DNA from: Salipaludibacillus neizhouensis
GTDB lineage: Bacteria; Bacillota; Bacilli; Bacillales; Salisediminibacteriaceae
NCBI RefSeq assembly: GCF_002886185.1
Contig: NZ_KZ614146.1
Location: 3,011,924-3,075,923 of the forward strand
DNA length: 64,000 bases
Reading direction: 5' to 3'
Each line of letters opens with the position of its first letter. Position 1 is the first letter of the stretch. This document shows positions 16,712 to 25,294 of this stretch, piece by piece. The notes beneath the pieces were generated by a model. The model had not been told where the DNA came from and searched no databases. It was given only the letters and a program-made list of their open reading frames with translations. A program made the position numbers and the translations under genes.

Positions 16712-18706
16712 TTAGTTTATATTCTTGATAGATTGATCATTTAATTCTAAATCAGTCTCAACTTTTTTTCCTAAGAAAATTTGTATAAGAACTGCTACAA
16801 CAATAATCACCAAAGCAATCAAATCTGTCACAATACCAGAGTAAATAGAACATAAAGCGGCTGCGACAAGAAGAATACGGGTTATGGATTTTGCAGGACG
16901 CCCTACAAACCAAGCTTGAACAGCTGCTGCTAGAAGATAAATACCAATAGAAGCTGTAAATACCGCAATAGTAATTTCTAGTGCACTTCCCACCATAAGG
17001 ATTTCTGGGCTATATATAAACATGAAAGGCACAATAAATGCTGCTATTCCTAATCTAAACGCTTGAACACCTGTTTTCATAGGATCTGTTCCGGCAATTC
17101 CTGCAGCTGCATAAGCAGCAAGAGCAACTGGCGGTGTGATTGCTGACATTACAGCGAAGTAAAAGACGAACATATGAGCAAATAAAGGTTCAATTCCTAA
17201 ATTAATTAGTCCTGGTGCTACAACAGATGCTGCCACAGCATAGGCAGCTGTTGTTGGCATTCCCATTCCGAGTAAAATTGAAATAAACATTGCAAACAAT
17301 AAAGCTAATAACTCACTACTACCTGCCACAGAAAATAGCATTGAGCTAAAACGTAAGCCAATACCTGTTAATGAAATAACACCAACAATAATTCCCGCAC
17401 AAGCACATACCGCAAGCAATTGAATAGTATTTTTCATCCCAAGCTCTAATGCGCCTATAATTTTTCTGATACCCATTCTAGTCTCAGCTTTGAACAAACT
17501 CACAATTAAACATGCAATAATACTATACGTTCCAGACATTATAACAGAGTATCCTTGTAGTAACATTCCTATTAAAAGAATAATAGGTAGAAATAAATAA
17601 GACTTTTTAATAATCCCTTTAAAGCTAGGAAGATCTTTTCTTGCAATTCCCTTCATACCCTTTTTGACAGCTTCAAAGTCTACCATCAAATAAACAGATA
17701 AGAAATAAAGTAATGCAGGAATTGTTGCAGCAATAACAATTTCACTATAACGAATACCTGTTATTTCAGCCATTAAAAAGGCACCCGCACCCATAATTGG
17801 GATCATAATTTGTCCGCCTGCTGATGCAGTTGCTTCAGTAGCAGCTGCAAATCTGGCGTTATAACCAACACGTTTCATTAATGGGATCGTTAAAGAACCC
17901 GTAGCAACCGCGTTACCGGCAGATGTTCCATTCATCATCCCCATTAGTCCACTAGAGATGACAGAAACCTTTGCTGGTCCTCCACGCATTCCGCCAGCAA
18001 GAGCAAATGAAAAATCGATGAAGTATCGACCAACACCTGACATTTGTAAGAACGATCCAAAAATGATAAACAGTAAAATATATTTAGAAGAAACATCTAG
18101 AGTTACTCCAAATATCCCATCTAGTCCGTAAATATATGTTGAGAAACGTTCGACGCTGTATCCACCGTGATTTAAAATACTTGGGAGATACGGCCCAGCA
18201 AATGCATAAAGGATGAAAATCCCTGCAAGAATAGGGAGCGTCCAACCACTTGTACGACGAGTTAGTTCTAAAACTAGTAAAATACCAACTATTGCTACAA
18301 CAAAATCCATCGTTGTTGGCATAACACCAAAACGGAATAGTAATTGTTGTAAATTAATTACAATATAGATAAAGATACCTATACTTGCTACTATTAGAAT
18401 CCAATCAATGATTGAAACTCGGTTAGAAGCTTTTTTCCAACCAGGGAAAAGCATAAAACCAAGAACAATACCAAATAGTAAATGACTACTCCTGAAAATC
18501 CAAGGGTCAATAGGATGAAAATTTAAAATGTATAAATGATATAAGGCCCCAATTACAGCTATTGTTGTAAAAGTTATTTTTAACCCACCTGTTAAACGTC
18601 TAGCTTCAGAAGAACTTTCTATTTGTTCCTCATCTTCAACTCCTTGAAGCAAATCCTTTGCGGGTTTCTCGTCTATTTCTTCTGGAATATTTTTGTCTTC
18701 ACTCAT
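16712..18706 (-). CDS. TRAP transporter fused permease (DctQM, TAXI-type system)
   Basis: This 664-residue protein has a soluble acidic start of about 40 residues and then many transmembrane segments. It is the fused small-plus-large permease typical of TAXI-TRAP systems. TRAP DctM motifs are visible: 'MNGTSAGNAVATGSLTIPLMK', 'GGQIMIPIMGAGAFLMAEITG' and 'GMGMPTTAAYAVAASVVAPGL'. TRAP carriers import organic acids using a sodium gradient and a binding protein. Its partner is the TAXI protein at 18863-19912. AAGGAGGGTG lies ahead of the ATG. The dehydrogenase next to it suggests D-malate, tartrate or a related hydroxyacid as substrate. Confidence 0.92.
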   Translation of the reverse strand: MSEDKNIPEEIDEKPAKDLLQGVEDEEQIESSSEARRLTGGLKITFTTIAVIGALYHLYILNFHPIDPWIFRSSHLLFGIVLGFMLFPGWKKASNRVSIIDWILIVASIGIFIYIVINLQQLLFRFGVMPTTMDFVVAIVGILLVLELTRRTSGWTLPILAGIFILYAFAGPYLPSILNHGGYSVERFSTYIYGLDGIFGVTLDVSSKYILLFIIFGSFLQMSGVGRYFIDFSFALAGGMRGGPAKVSVISSGLMGMMNGTSAGNAVATGSLTIPLMKRVGYNARFAAATEATASAGGQIMIPIMGAGAFLMAEITGIRYSEIVIAATIPALLYFLSVYLMVDFEAVKKGMKGIARKDLPSFKGIIKKSYLFLPIILLIGMLLQGYSVIMSGTYSIIACLIVSLFKAETRMGIRKIIGALELGMKNTIQLLAVCACAGIIVGVISLTGIGLRFSSMLFSVAGSSELLALLFAMFISILLGMGMPTTAAYAVAASVVAPGLINLGIEPLFAHMFVFYFAVMSAITPPVALAAYAAAGIAGTDPMKTGVQAFRLGIAAFIVPFMFIYSPEILMVGSALEITIAVFTASIGIYLLAAAVQAWFVGRPAKSITRILLVAAALCSIYSGIVTDLIALVIIVVAVLIQIFLGKKVETDLELNDQSIKNIN

Positions 18707-18732
18707 TGTTCACCCTCCTTAGATAGAGTAAA

Positions 18733-18839
18733 AGTGACTCATAAACTACCCCTAGTAGTGTAAGAAATTTCCACACGTCAAAACATAATGTTTAATATTG
18801 GCACTAATAGAGGCAGGCCACTTGGCTGTATAAGTCACT
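18733..18839. other. Long-range inverted repeat between TAXI protein and permease genes
   Basis: AGTGACTCATA (18733-18743) and TATAAGTCACT (18829-18839) pair with one mismatch and would enclose most of the 156-base gap in a stem. It may be an mRNA-processing or stability structure; this is weak evidence. Confidence 0.3.
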
Positions 18840-18862
18840 CTTATTATTTACTTATTCATTTA

Positions 18863-19912
18863 TTATTCCCATTCCTCCGGGTAAACAGATTCTGGTAACT
18901 CAATACCAATTTCCTCGTAGTACTTAATAGCACCTGGGTGTAATGGAACGCTTTCATTTTTAGTGATTGCTTCAGCAACGGCTTCTTTCATTGAAGCATG
19001 TGTTTGAGTCAGCATTTCACTGTTCTCATGGTAGGCTTTTACTAAATCATAGACAAAGTCTGGATTCTCATCCTTACGCACAATGCCAAAGTTAAACATT
19101 GCGATTGTTTCAATATCTTGATCTAAAGTAGTGTACGTGTCTGCTGGGATTGTGAACGGGAAGAAGTAAGGAAATTCCTCGATCACTTTATCTCTTGTTT
19201 CTCCTTCAATACCAAAGAAGTTAATATCACGTTGTACTTCAATTTCTGAAACAGCTGAAATAGGAATTCCTGCCGCATATCCAATAATATCTAATTGACC
19301 ATCCATTTGTTGTGAAGCCATATCACTTGCTCCAGCTTGGACATTATCTGTGTCAAGACCTAGAACATCATGAATTAGTGGAACATACGTACCTGAAGTA
19401 CCACCTGCTGGACCAACACCTACACGTTGCCCCTTAATGTCTTCTAACTTAGTCACTCCTGAATCTTCAAGTGCCCACCAGTGAATAGGAGTCGTATACA
19501 TAGGGAAAACAATACGAACATCATCCATCGTTTCACCTGCTGTCCATTCCCCTGTGCCTGTATACCCTTCATAAGCTGGTCCTAAAGTTACAAGACCTAG
19601 ATCTTGATCACCTGCTTGTGTTAATTGCATGTTATGAACTGGCCCTCCTGTTACTTCAACATTCGCAGTAATATCAAGTTTCTGTTCAAGTAGAGAAGCT
19701 AATCCTCCACCAACAATAAAGTAGGTCCCCCCTTGAGATGCTGTACCGACTTTAACAGTTGACGGGTATTCTTGGTATTCAACACTTGCTGAACCTGTAT
19801 CTCCTTCATTACCCGGTAAGGCTGTTTCTTCTTCATCGCCGCATGCGGCTGTAAATACAAGTGATAAACCAGCAAATAGTACAGCAGTATTCTTTTTCCA
19901 ATTCCATTTCAT
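18863..19912 (-). CDS. TAXI-family TRAP solute-binding lipoprotein
   Basis: The 349-residue protein has a lipoprotein signal ending 'LVFTAACGDEEE'. The TAXI signature follows: 'VKVGTASQGGTYFIVGGGLA', then 'GQRVGVGPAGGTSG'. TAXI proteins deliver substrate to a fused TRAP permease, here the next gene. The ATG at 19912 has AGGGGGAATT ahead; an upstream in-frame ATG would add 15 charged residues before the signal peptide and overlaps the previous gene. The C-terminal 'LHPGAIKYYEEIG' is also typical. Substrate is inferred from the dehydrogenase to be a hydroxy-dicarboxylate. Confidence 0.92.
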   Translation of the reverse strand: MKWNWKKNTAVLFAGLSLVFTAACGDEEETALPGNEGDTGSASVEYQEYPSTVKVGTASQGGTYFIVGGGLASLLEQKLDITANVEVTGGPVHNMQLTQAGDQDLGLVTLGPAYEGYTGTGEWTAGETMDDVRIVFPMYTTPIHWWALEDSGVTKLEDIKGQRVGVGPAGGTSGTYVPLIHDVLGLDTDNVQAGASDMASQQMDGQLDIIGYAAGIPISAVSEIEVQRDINFFGIEGETRDKVIEEFPYFFPFTIPADTYTTLDQDIETIAMFNFGIVRKDENPDFVYDLVKAYHENSEMLTQTHASMKEAVAEAITKNESVPLHPGAIKYYEEIGIELPESVYPEEWE

Positions 19913-19943
19913 TACAATTCCCCCTGAATTTTTTTTGCGAAGT

Positions 19944-20978
19944 TTACTCTCCCTCATATTTTGGGAGAGTTTTTATATAATCGCTCCCAAACCGGTTTTC
20001 AAATTGTTGATATAATGGCTTGAAAGCGTCTTCCCACTGTTTTTTTTGATCCACTGATAAATGGTGAATAGCAATGCAATCACAGTTCTCTAAAGATTGA
20101 AAATTATTTTCATTTAACTCTTCAGCTATTTTTATCTCCCATTTTGAAACTTCCACCATTGTCTCGTGGAGTAGTATTTGTATATCTTTGGGAAGATCAT
20201 TCCAAAAGGAATTATTCATTAGGACGACATAGCCTAAATATCCATGATTACTTACAGTTAAATGACTTTGCAAACTCTGTAAGTTTTTGCTATGAATGTT
20301 AGAAAAAGTATTTTCTTGCCCGTCAATTCGGCCATTTCCAAGTAATTGATATACCTCATTGAAGGAATTCGATTGAACGTTAGCTCCTAGTATTTCAAAT
20401 TGAGATGCAATAATCGGACTAGGCATTACACGGAATTTCAAGTCTTTAAAATCACTTGTCTTAATTAGCGGATGACTTTCGTTTGTTATTTGTTTAAAGC
20501 CATTGTCCCAGACACCTAAAGGATAAAAACCTTTAGGTTCAAATTGAGCTAATAAATTACGCCCTATAGAACCACTTAAATATGTATGAACGTCCTCGAC
20601 ATCTCGAAAGGCAAATGGAAGATCCATCACTTGCCACTCAGGTACTTCATTCGTCATTTTAGAAGTAGCCGGAGCAATCATTTGAATATCTCCTTTCTTT
20701 AGGGCACTAATTTCCTCCCCGTCTTTATAAAGGAAACCATTAGGAAAAACCTGTACCTCAACAAACCCATTCGATCTTTCTTTTACTATTTTTGCAAATT
20801 TCCGTGCCGCCAAACCTTTAGGTGTATTCTCTCCTACAATGTGTGAAAAACGAATGATTATTCTTTCTTCCTCACTTAACTGCTCATGATCTTCTGTATA
20901 ATCAAGTGAGTTACATCCTGTTAACAAAGTAAGAAAAAGCGCAAAAAGTACGACTAGCGGTGGACACCTATTAAACAT
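19944..20978 (-). CDS. DctP-family binding lipoprotein, probable sensor accessory (DctB-like)
   Basis: The 344-residue protein has a lipoprotein signal ('LFLTLLTGCNS') and the DctP fold. Motifs include 'RFSHIVGENTPKGLAARKFA', 'FRVMPSPIIASQFEILGANV' and 'GRIDGQENTFSNI'; the Arg in 'FRVM' normally binds a carboxylate. No matching DctM permease for a DctP-type protein is present, because the transporter next door is TAXI-type. It lies directly downstream of a CitA/CitB-type two-component pair. In Bacillus subtilis the DctP-like protein DctB helps the DctS/DctR sensor detect C4-dicarboxylates, so a sensory role is more likely than transport. GGGGGA precedes the ATG. Confidence 0.82.
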   Translation of the reverse strand: MFNRCPPLVVLFALFLTLLTGCNSLDYTEDHEQLSEEERIIIRFSHIVGENTPKGLAARKFAKIVKERSNGFVEVQVFPNGFLYKDGEEISALKKGDIQMIAPATSKMTNEVPEWQVMDLPFAFRDVEDVHTYLSGSIGRNLLAQFEPKGFYPLGVWDNGFKQITNESHPLIKTSDFKDLKFRVMPSPIIASQFEILGANVQSNSFNEVYQLLGNGRIDGQENTFSNIHSKNLQSLQSHLTVSNHGYLGYVVLMNNSFWNDLPKDIQILLHETMVEVSKWEIKIAEELNENNFQSLENCDCIAIHHLSVDQKKQWEDAFKPLYQQFENRFGSDYIKTLPKYEGE

Positions 20979-21081
20979 TCACAGAAATCCCCCTGAACTA
21001 TATTTTATTTGCGCTAGTTTAAATTGATCAAGTAATCAATTTAAATACTTTTGGTAACAATCTCTTCTAACTGCTCCAATT

Positions 21082-21095
21082 GTAAAGCGCTTTCA
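21082..21095 (-). promoter_or_regulatory. cre-like CcpA site ahead of the DctB-like gene
   Basis: GTAAAGCGCTTTCA contains the symmetric AAAGCGCTTT core of strong CcpA sites, about 105 bases before the 20978 start. Two outer positions depart from consensus. Confidence 0.5.
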
Positions 21096-21144
21096 TTGTA
21101 GTTACAATGTTGTACTCATACTGTTCTTTTTGGTCTTTATGGTC

Positions 21145-21804
21145 TCAGACAGAGTAATAATGACTCGGGCGTCCTACGGAACCATACTGTATGTGGACTT
21201 GGATCCTTTTCGATCGGTCAAGGAAATCTAAATATCTTCTTACTGTGACTCTAGCCATCCCCAATAAAGATGCTAATTGTTCTGCAGTTACAGGTTCTGA
21301 TTGTTCAATTAATTTCAAAAGAATTTGTCGCATTGTTGCCTCACTCAACCCTTTAGGAAGTATCTCTTCTTGTTTTCCAACTTGTTTAAAATGATCTATG
21401 TCCTCTTGATTCAGCATAGAGACACCTTGAAGTTTACTCCACATTTTTTGATAACTCTCTAAAGCTACTTTAAATCGGTCAAAACGAAACGGTTTCACCA
21501 GATAGTCTACGGCTCCAAGACGAAAAACCTCATGGACTGTTTTTGCATCTTTTGCAGCTGTAATCATGATGACATCACAATGAATTTGTTTATTTCTAAT
21601 AGACTTCAATACTTCCAATCCTGATTTGTCTGGTAAATACATATCAAGCAAAACCAAGTCAGGATTTTCTTTTTTTATTTTAGCTTCAGCTTCCTTTCCA
21701 TTAGCTGCTGTCCCACACAACTTAAAAGGAGGGACCTTTTCCAAAAATCCCATGTTAACATCTAGCACCATTGGATCATCTTCTACTATTAGAACTTTAA
21801 TCAT
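21145..21804 (-). CDS. Response regulator, CitB/DctR family
   Basis: The 219-residue protein has a receiver domain with Asp9-Asp10, phospho-acceptor Asp54 ('LVLLDMYLPD') and Lys in 'YLVKPFRF'. A C-terminal helix-turn-helix follows ('VTAEQLASLLGMARVTVRRYLD') of the kind found in DcuR/CitB/DctR regulators of carboxylate uptake. Its start overlaps the kinase gene by 4 bases (ATGA), so the pair is co-translated. Likely targets are the TRAP transporter and dehydrogenase operons next door. Family is firm; target genes are inferred from position. Confidence 0.92.
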   Translation of the reverse strand: MIKVLIVEDDPMVLDVNMGFLEKVPPFKLCGTAANGKEAEAKIKKENPDLVLLDMYLPDKSGLEVLKSIRNKQIHCDVIMITAAKDAKTVHEVFRLGAVDYLVKPFRFDRFKVALESYQKMWSKLQGVSMLNQEDIDHFKQVGKQEEILPKGLSEATMRQILLKLIEQSEPVTAEQLASLLGMARVTVRRYLDFLDRSKRIQVHIQYGSVGRPSHYYSV

Positions 21805-23393
21805 TTTTCACCTCTGTTTACTTCAATTGTTATTTCTGTACCTTCCCCAACTTCTGATTCAACAGTTATTTCTCCCTGCTGAGCGGTAACAATTTGATTC
21901 ACAAGAGCTAGCCCAATGCCTCGTCCCTCTTTTCCCTTTGTACTATAACCGTGAGTGAAAATCTTTTCCTGTTGATCAATGGTAATTCCTTTCCCCTCAT
22001 CTCTTACTCTTATATAGAGAAAATCTGCATTTCCTTGTATTAGACATTCAACTACTTTACTCTCTTGGTCACGATTAAATGCTTCAAAGGCATTTTCAAG
22101 AAGGTTTCCTAAAATCGTAACCATATCTCCGCAACTAAAACCGTTTAGTATCTCTTTTAGATAACTATTCCGATCAATATAAAACGTAATCCCTAACTCA
22201 CGTGCCCTTGATCGCTTTCCAAGCAACAAACCAGAGACAGAGTAATCACTTAATTGCTCCTTTAAAAATTGGATTACATTTTCTTCATCAACCGTTTCAT
22301 CAATTATTAAGTCCAGAGCTTCTTCAGTTCTATCCAATTGGATTAGTCCCGCAATGCTATGAAGTTTATTCATGTATTCATGATTTTGAGCCCTAAGAGC
22401 ATCGACTAATGCTTTCACTCCAGTAAGCTCCTCAGCAAATCGATTGGCCTCTGTTCGTTCAACCATCGTTATAAAAGACCCAACTAGCTTTCCTTTCACA
22501 TGAGTATGATAGAAAGACAGTAGATAGATTTTCTCAAATAACACAGCATTTCGATTAATTAATTGCTGTTCTCCACTGGTTTTTAATTGATTTACGATTG
22601 CCTCCCAAGTTTTTAGTGAAATGTCTCGTAAGTGCAATTCCTTCGTCTCTTCTTCTTGATAGGTGTATTTTTTTGCTAACCTATTCATAAAAGTAACATA
22701 CCCCTGCTCATCTAAGGCAATAATCCCCATATCCATTGCCTGCATTACAGCAGACCGTTCCTCTGCTAGTCTTGCTATTTCATAAGGCTCTAACCCAAAG
22801 GTTTGCTTTTTAACATTATTAGCTAGGAGAAAAGACCCTATTAATCCAAGTAGTAATCCCCAGATAAGTAATAATAAAAGATCATTGCTATACTGTGTGA
22901 TCATAGCTTGAAACGTTGGTGTCAAGACTCCCACAACTGCAACACCAACCTGCTTAATCCCTTCTTCATCCATAATTGGTACAAAAGCTCTTACAGCTTT
23001 TCCTAAGGTTCCTTGTGCTTCGGAGGTATATTCATGTTCGGCTAAAGCAGCGAACTCATCCCCACCGACGAACATTTTTCCAATTAAACTCTCTGATGGA
23101 TGGGAATAGCGTATTCGATTCATATCGATTATGACAATATAGTTTACGTTTGTTGCTAGTCTTGTTCTCTCTGCAATTGGTTGAATGATTTTTGACCCAT
23201 TTAGTTCCCCAACATTGTTTCTTATGTCTGGCATTTGTGCTACTGTTCTTGCAATGGCAACTGCTCGTTCACCAAGTTCCTCTTCAAATGAATCTGTAAT
23301 GCCATACACCATAATCCAACCACTCGTTACAATTGAAATTGATACCATAAAGAATGACATAACTAGTATTTTTAAACGTAAGCTTATTTTCAA
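21801..23393 (-). CDS. Sensor histidine kinase, CitA/DcuS/DctS family
   Basis: The 530-residue protein has two membrane segments (about 9-30 and 170-190) flanking an extracellular PASC/Cache-type domain with 'YIVIIDMNRIRYSHP'. A cytoplasmic PAS follows, then the phospho-acceptor region 'RAQNHEYMNKLHSIAGLI', the N-box 'GNLLENAFEAF' and 'DEGKGI'. This layout defines carboxylate sensors such as CitA, DcuS and DctS. The start codon is a TTG at 23393 with AAAAGGGAGA 8 bases ahead. Together with the DctR-like regulator and DctB-like lipoprotein it forms a probable three-part sensor for a dicarboxylate or hydroxyacid. Confidence 0.92.
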   Translation of the reverse strand: MKISLRLKILVMSFFMVSISIVTSGWIMVYGITDSFEEELGERAVAIARTVAQMPDIRNNVGELNGSKIIQPIAERTRLATNVNYIVIIDMNRIRYSHPSESLIGKMFVGGDEFAALAEHEYTSEAQGTLGKAVRAFVPIMDEEGIKQVGVAVVGVLTPTFQAMITQYSNDLLLLLIWGLLLGLIGSFLLANNVKKQTFGLEPYEIARLAEERSAVMQAMDMGIIALDEQGYVTFMNRLAKKYTYQEEETKELHLRDISLKTWEAIVNQLKTSGEQQLINRNAVLFEKIYLLSFYHTHVKGKLVGSFITMVERTEANRFAEELTGVKALVDALRAQNHEYMNKLHSIAGLIQLDRTEEALDLIIDETVDEENVIQFLKEQLSDYSVSGLLLGKRSRARELGITFYIDRNSYLKEILNGFSCGDMVTILGNLLENAFEAFNRDQESKVVECLIQGNADFLYIRVRDEGKGITIDQQEKIFTHGYSTKGKEGRGIGLALVNQIVTAQQGEITVESEVGEGTEITIEVNRGEK

Positions 23394-23468
23394 TAATTGT
23401 CTCCCTTTTAAAATTGTGTCATACCAAATTCCTTTTTTTAAGATAGCCAGTACTTGATTAAATTTAAT

Positions 23469-24542
23469 TTACTTAAGATCACCCAAAATCTTTTCGGTTT
23501 CGGCCATAACTTCATTAATTATTTCCTTAACGTTTGTATTTCTAGCTAACATGGGACTTTGACCAGACCATAGTGACATTAACTCTCGGTTACTCTGTAT
23601 GGACGCAACGCTTCTAATTTTTTTAGTGAGACTATTTTGAACTGGAAATTCAGGTAATTCCTCTTCTTTTTCTACCATATCTTCTATAAATTTATTTTTG
23701 ATTCCTCTTGCCCATTTTCCTGAAAATGAACGTGTTAATACAGTTTGGTCATCGCTTGTAGTGAGAATCACTTCTTTATGTACTTTGTGAGCACCACTTT
23801 CTATACAAGTTAAAAATGCTGTTCCCATTTGGACAGCTTCTGCCCCTAAACATAAAGCAGCACTTAAACCCCTACCGTCCATAATTCCGCCTGCTGCAAT
23901 AACAGGAATAGTCACTTGGTCAACAACTTGAGGTATTAGAGACATTAAACCTATTAATCCTTCATTTGAATCATTAATAAAGCTTCCTCTATGCCCCCCA
24001 GCCTCTATCCCTTGAACAGTAACACTATCCATACCACTTTTTTCATTTTCAATTGCTTCTTTTACTGTTGTGGCCGTTCCAACTAAAACAATGTTGTTCT
24101 GTTTTAGCTGTTTTATAACCTCAGTACTAGGTATTCCAAAAGTAAATGAGCAAACAGGCACTTGTTCTTCAATAACAACCTGAACCTGTTCTATAAAGGT
24201 TTGCCTTTCTGTCATTGGACTAGGAACTTCAAAATCCTCAGCGTTAATATTAAATTCTTTATAATAAGGCTGTAAAATATCAATGGCTCTGTTTATATCA
24301 CTAGTTGAAACAGAAAATTCATTAGGAACAAATAGATTAATACCAAAGTGATTCGTCTTTTGTTTAATCTCTCTAATTTCTTTACGCATTTGAGAAGTAT
24401 TTAAATAACCAGCTCCAAGCGTCCCCAAACCACCTGATTCTGAAATAGCAGCAACTAGGTTCGCTGTTGTTATACCACCAGCCATTGGTGCTTGAATAAT
24501 TGGATGTTTTATATCTAGTAGTTCTGTCAGTTTATTTTTCAT
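23469..24542 (-). CDS. Nitronate monooxygenase / 2-nitropropane dioxygenase family protein
   Basis: The 357-residue FMN TIM-barrel protein starts 'HPIIQAPMAGGITTANLVAA'. It includes 'GIEAGGHRGSF' with the likely catalytic His, and 'PVIAAGGIMDGRGLSAALCLGAEAVQMGTAFL', the flavin phosphate site. Enzymes of this family oxidise nitronates such as propionate-3-nitronate, and related proteins act as enoyl-ACP reductases (FabK), so substrate is uncertain. GGGGGGAG precedes the ATG. It lies 76 bases upstream of the sensor kinase in the same direction, and I see no functional link to dicarboxylate use. Confidence 0.85.
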   Translation of the reverse strand: MKNKLTELLDIKHPIIQAPMAGGITTANLVAAISESGGLGTLGAGYLNTSQMRKEIREIKQKTNHFGINLFVPNEFSVSTSDINRAIDILQPYYKEFNINAEDFEVPSPMTERQTFIEQVQVVIEEQVPVCSFTFGIPSTEVIKQLKQNNIVLVGTATTVKEAIENEKSGMDSVTVQGIEAGGHRGSFINDSNEGLIGLMSLIPQVVDQVTIPVIAAGGIMDGRGLSAALCLGAEAVQMGTAFLTCIESGAHKVHKEVILTTSDDQTVLTRSFSGKWARGIKNKFIEDMVEKEEELPEFPVQNSLTKKIRSVASIQSNRELMSLWSGQSPMLARNTNVKEIINEVMAETEKILGDLK

Positions 24543-24568
24543 AGACTCCCCCCGATTAGATTAAAGTT

Positions 24569-24780
24569 CTAGGATAAAAGTAACCCACCTAGAAATAAGA
24601 AGATAATTGGGTTACCATAAGAAGCTGTTACTACGTCGACTTCTAATGCTCCCGTTATTGGCAACAAAATTATTGGCAAGAGTGACGTTGCTGGAATAGG
24701 AATAGCTTCTGTAATCCACCATGTGGCTACATTTGTTTCAGTATGTGTAAATTTATTATCTGCGCTTTCATAATAACGAC
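24569..24780 (-). pseudogene. DASS (SLC13) sodium/carboxylate symporter fragment
   Basis: The minus strand reads 'TWWITEAIPIPATSLLPI' and 'VVTASYGNPIIFLFLGG', a strongly conserved N-terminal region of divalent-anion/sodium symporters. It then ends at a TAG, and no start codon or remaining transmembrane segments exist. Only about 65 residues of a normal protein of about 500 survive. It lies next to the TRAP block, so an older carboxylate carrier may once have been part of this locus. Confidence 0.75.
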
Positions 24781-24952
24781 AATAAAAAGTTCATATTATT
24801 CTTTTAGGTCTTTAAGTTCTATTTAACCTCTATTTAATGTGTCTTTTTTCCCAGATAATAATCCCTCATTTCCTCACAGTTCTCCTATTGAAAGCATTGG
24901 CTATTTTTTTGTTAGAGAACATATCAGTTATGTTGGATCACCAATTTTCATG

Positions 24953-24990
24953 CGATAAAAAAGTACTACCTCATTGTTGAAGTAATACTT
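24953..24990 (-). terminator. Terminator-like hairpin with T-run
   Basis: On the minus strand AAGTATTAC pairs with GTAGTACTT across an 11-base loop (24961-24989), followed by TTTTTT. It sits just past the truncated nucleotidyltransferase tail. Confidence 0.6.
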
Positions 24991-25014
24991 GCAAGCACCT
25001 AATTTTCTTGCTTG

Positions 25015-25209
25015 TTAGTAGCCGCTATTTATAATAGCTTGTTCATAGTCTATAGGGGGGTCAACATCGAAAATAATAGAGGCATCATTGATATTCAATA
25101 GGTTCACTCGTATATTTTTGCAGAAGATATTCCCCACCCGATCAGCTTGATTTTTACTCACATTTAGCGATGTGGCATTCCAAAAAAAAAAACGGATACA
25201 GGTAATCAT
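25015..25209 (-). pseudogene. C-terminal remnant resembling MocA-type nucleotidyltransferase
   Basis: This 64-codon reading frame ends with 'NDASIIFDVDPPIDYEQAI', which matches the closing DIDTPEDYE motif of molybdenum-cofactor cytidylyltransferase-like proteins. The normal N-terminal nucleotide-binding part is missing, and the first 15 residues look out of frame. A terminator follows, as expected at a gene end. The match is short, so the call is tentative. Confidence 0.45.
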
Positions 25210-25294
25210 TTAGGTTTTATGTCTCTATCAAATGATTTTTACACCAGAATCGTTTTCTCTCCTTGAGAGCTGAAAAGTTGGCTCCGCTTTTTCG

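Noticed and set aside
21001-21060. AT-rich palindromic stretch (TTGATCAAGTAATCAATTT) considered as an operator
   Set aside because: The symmetry is imperfect and no second copy is found near related genes.
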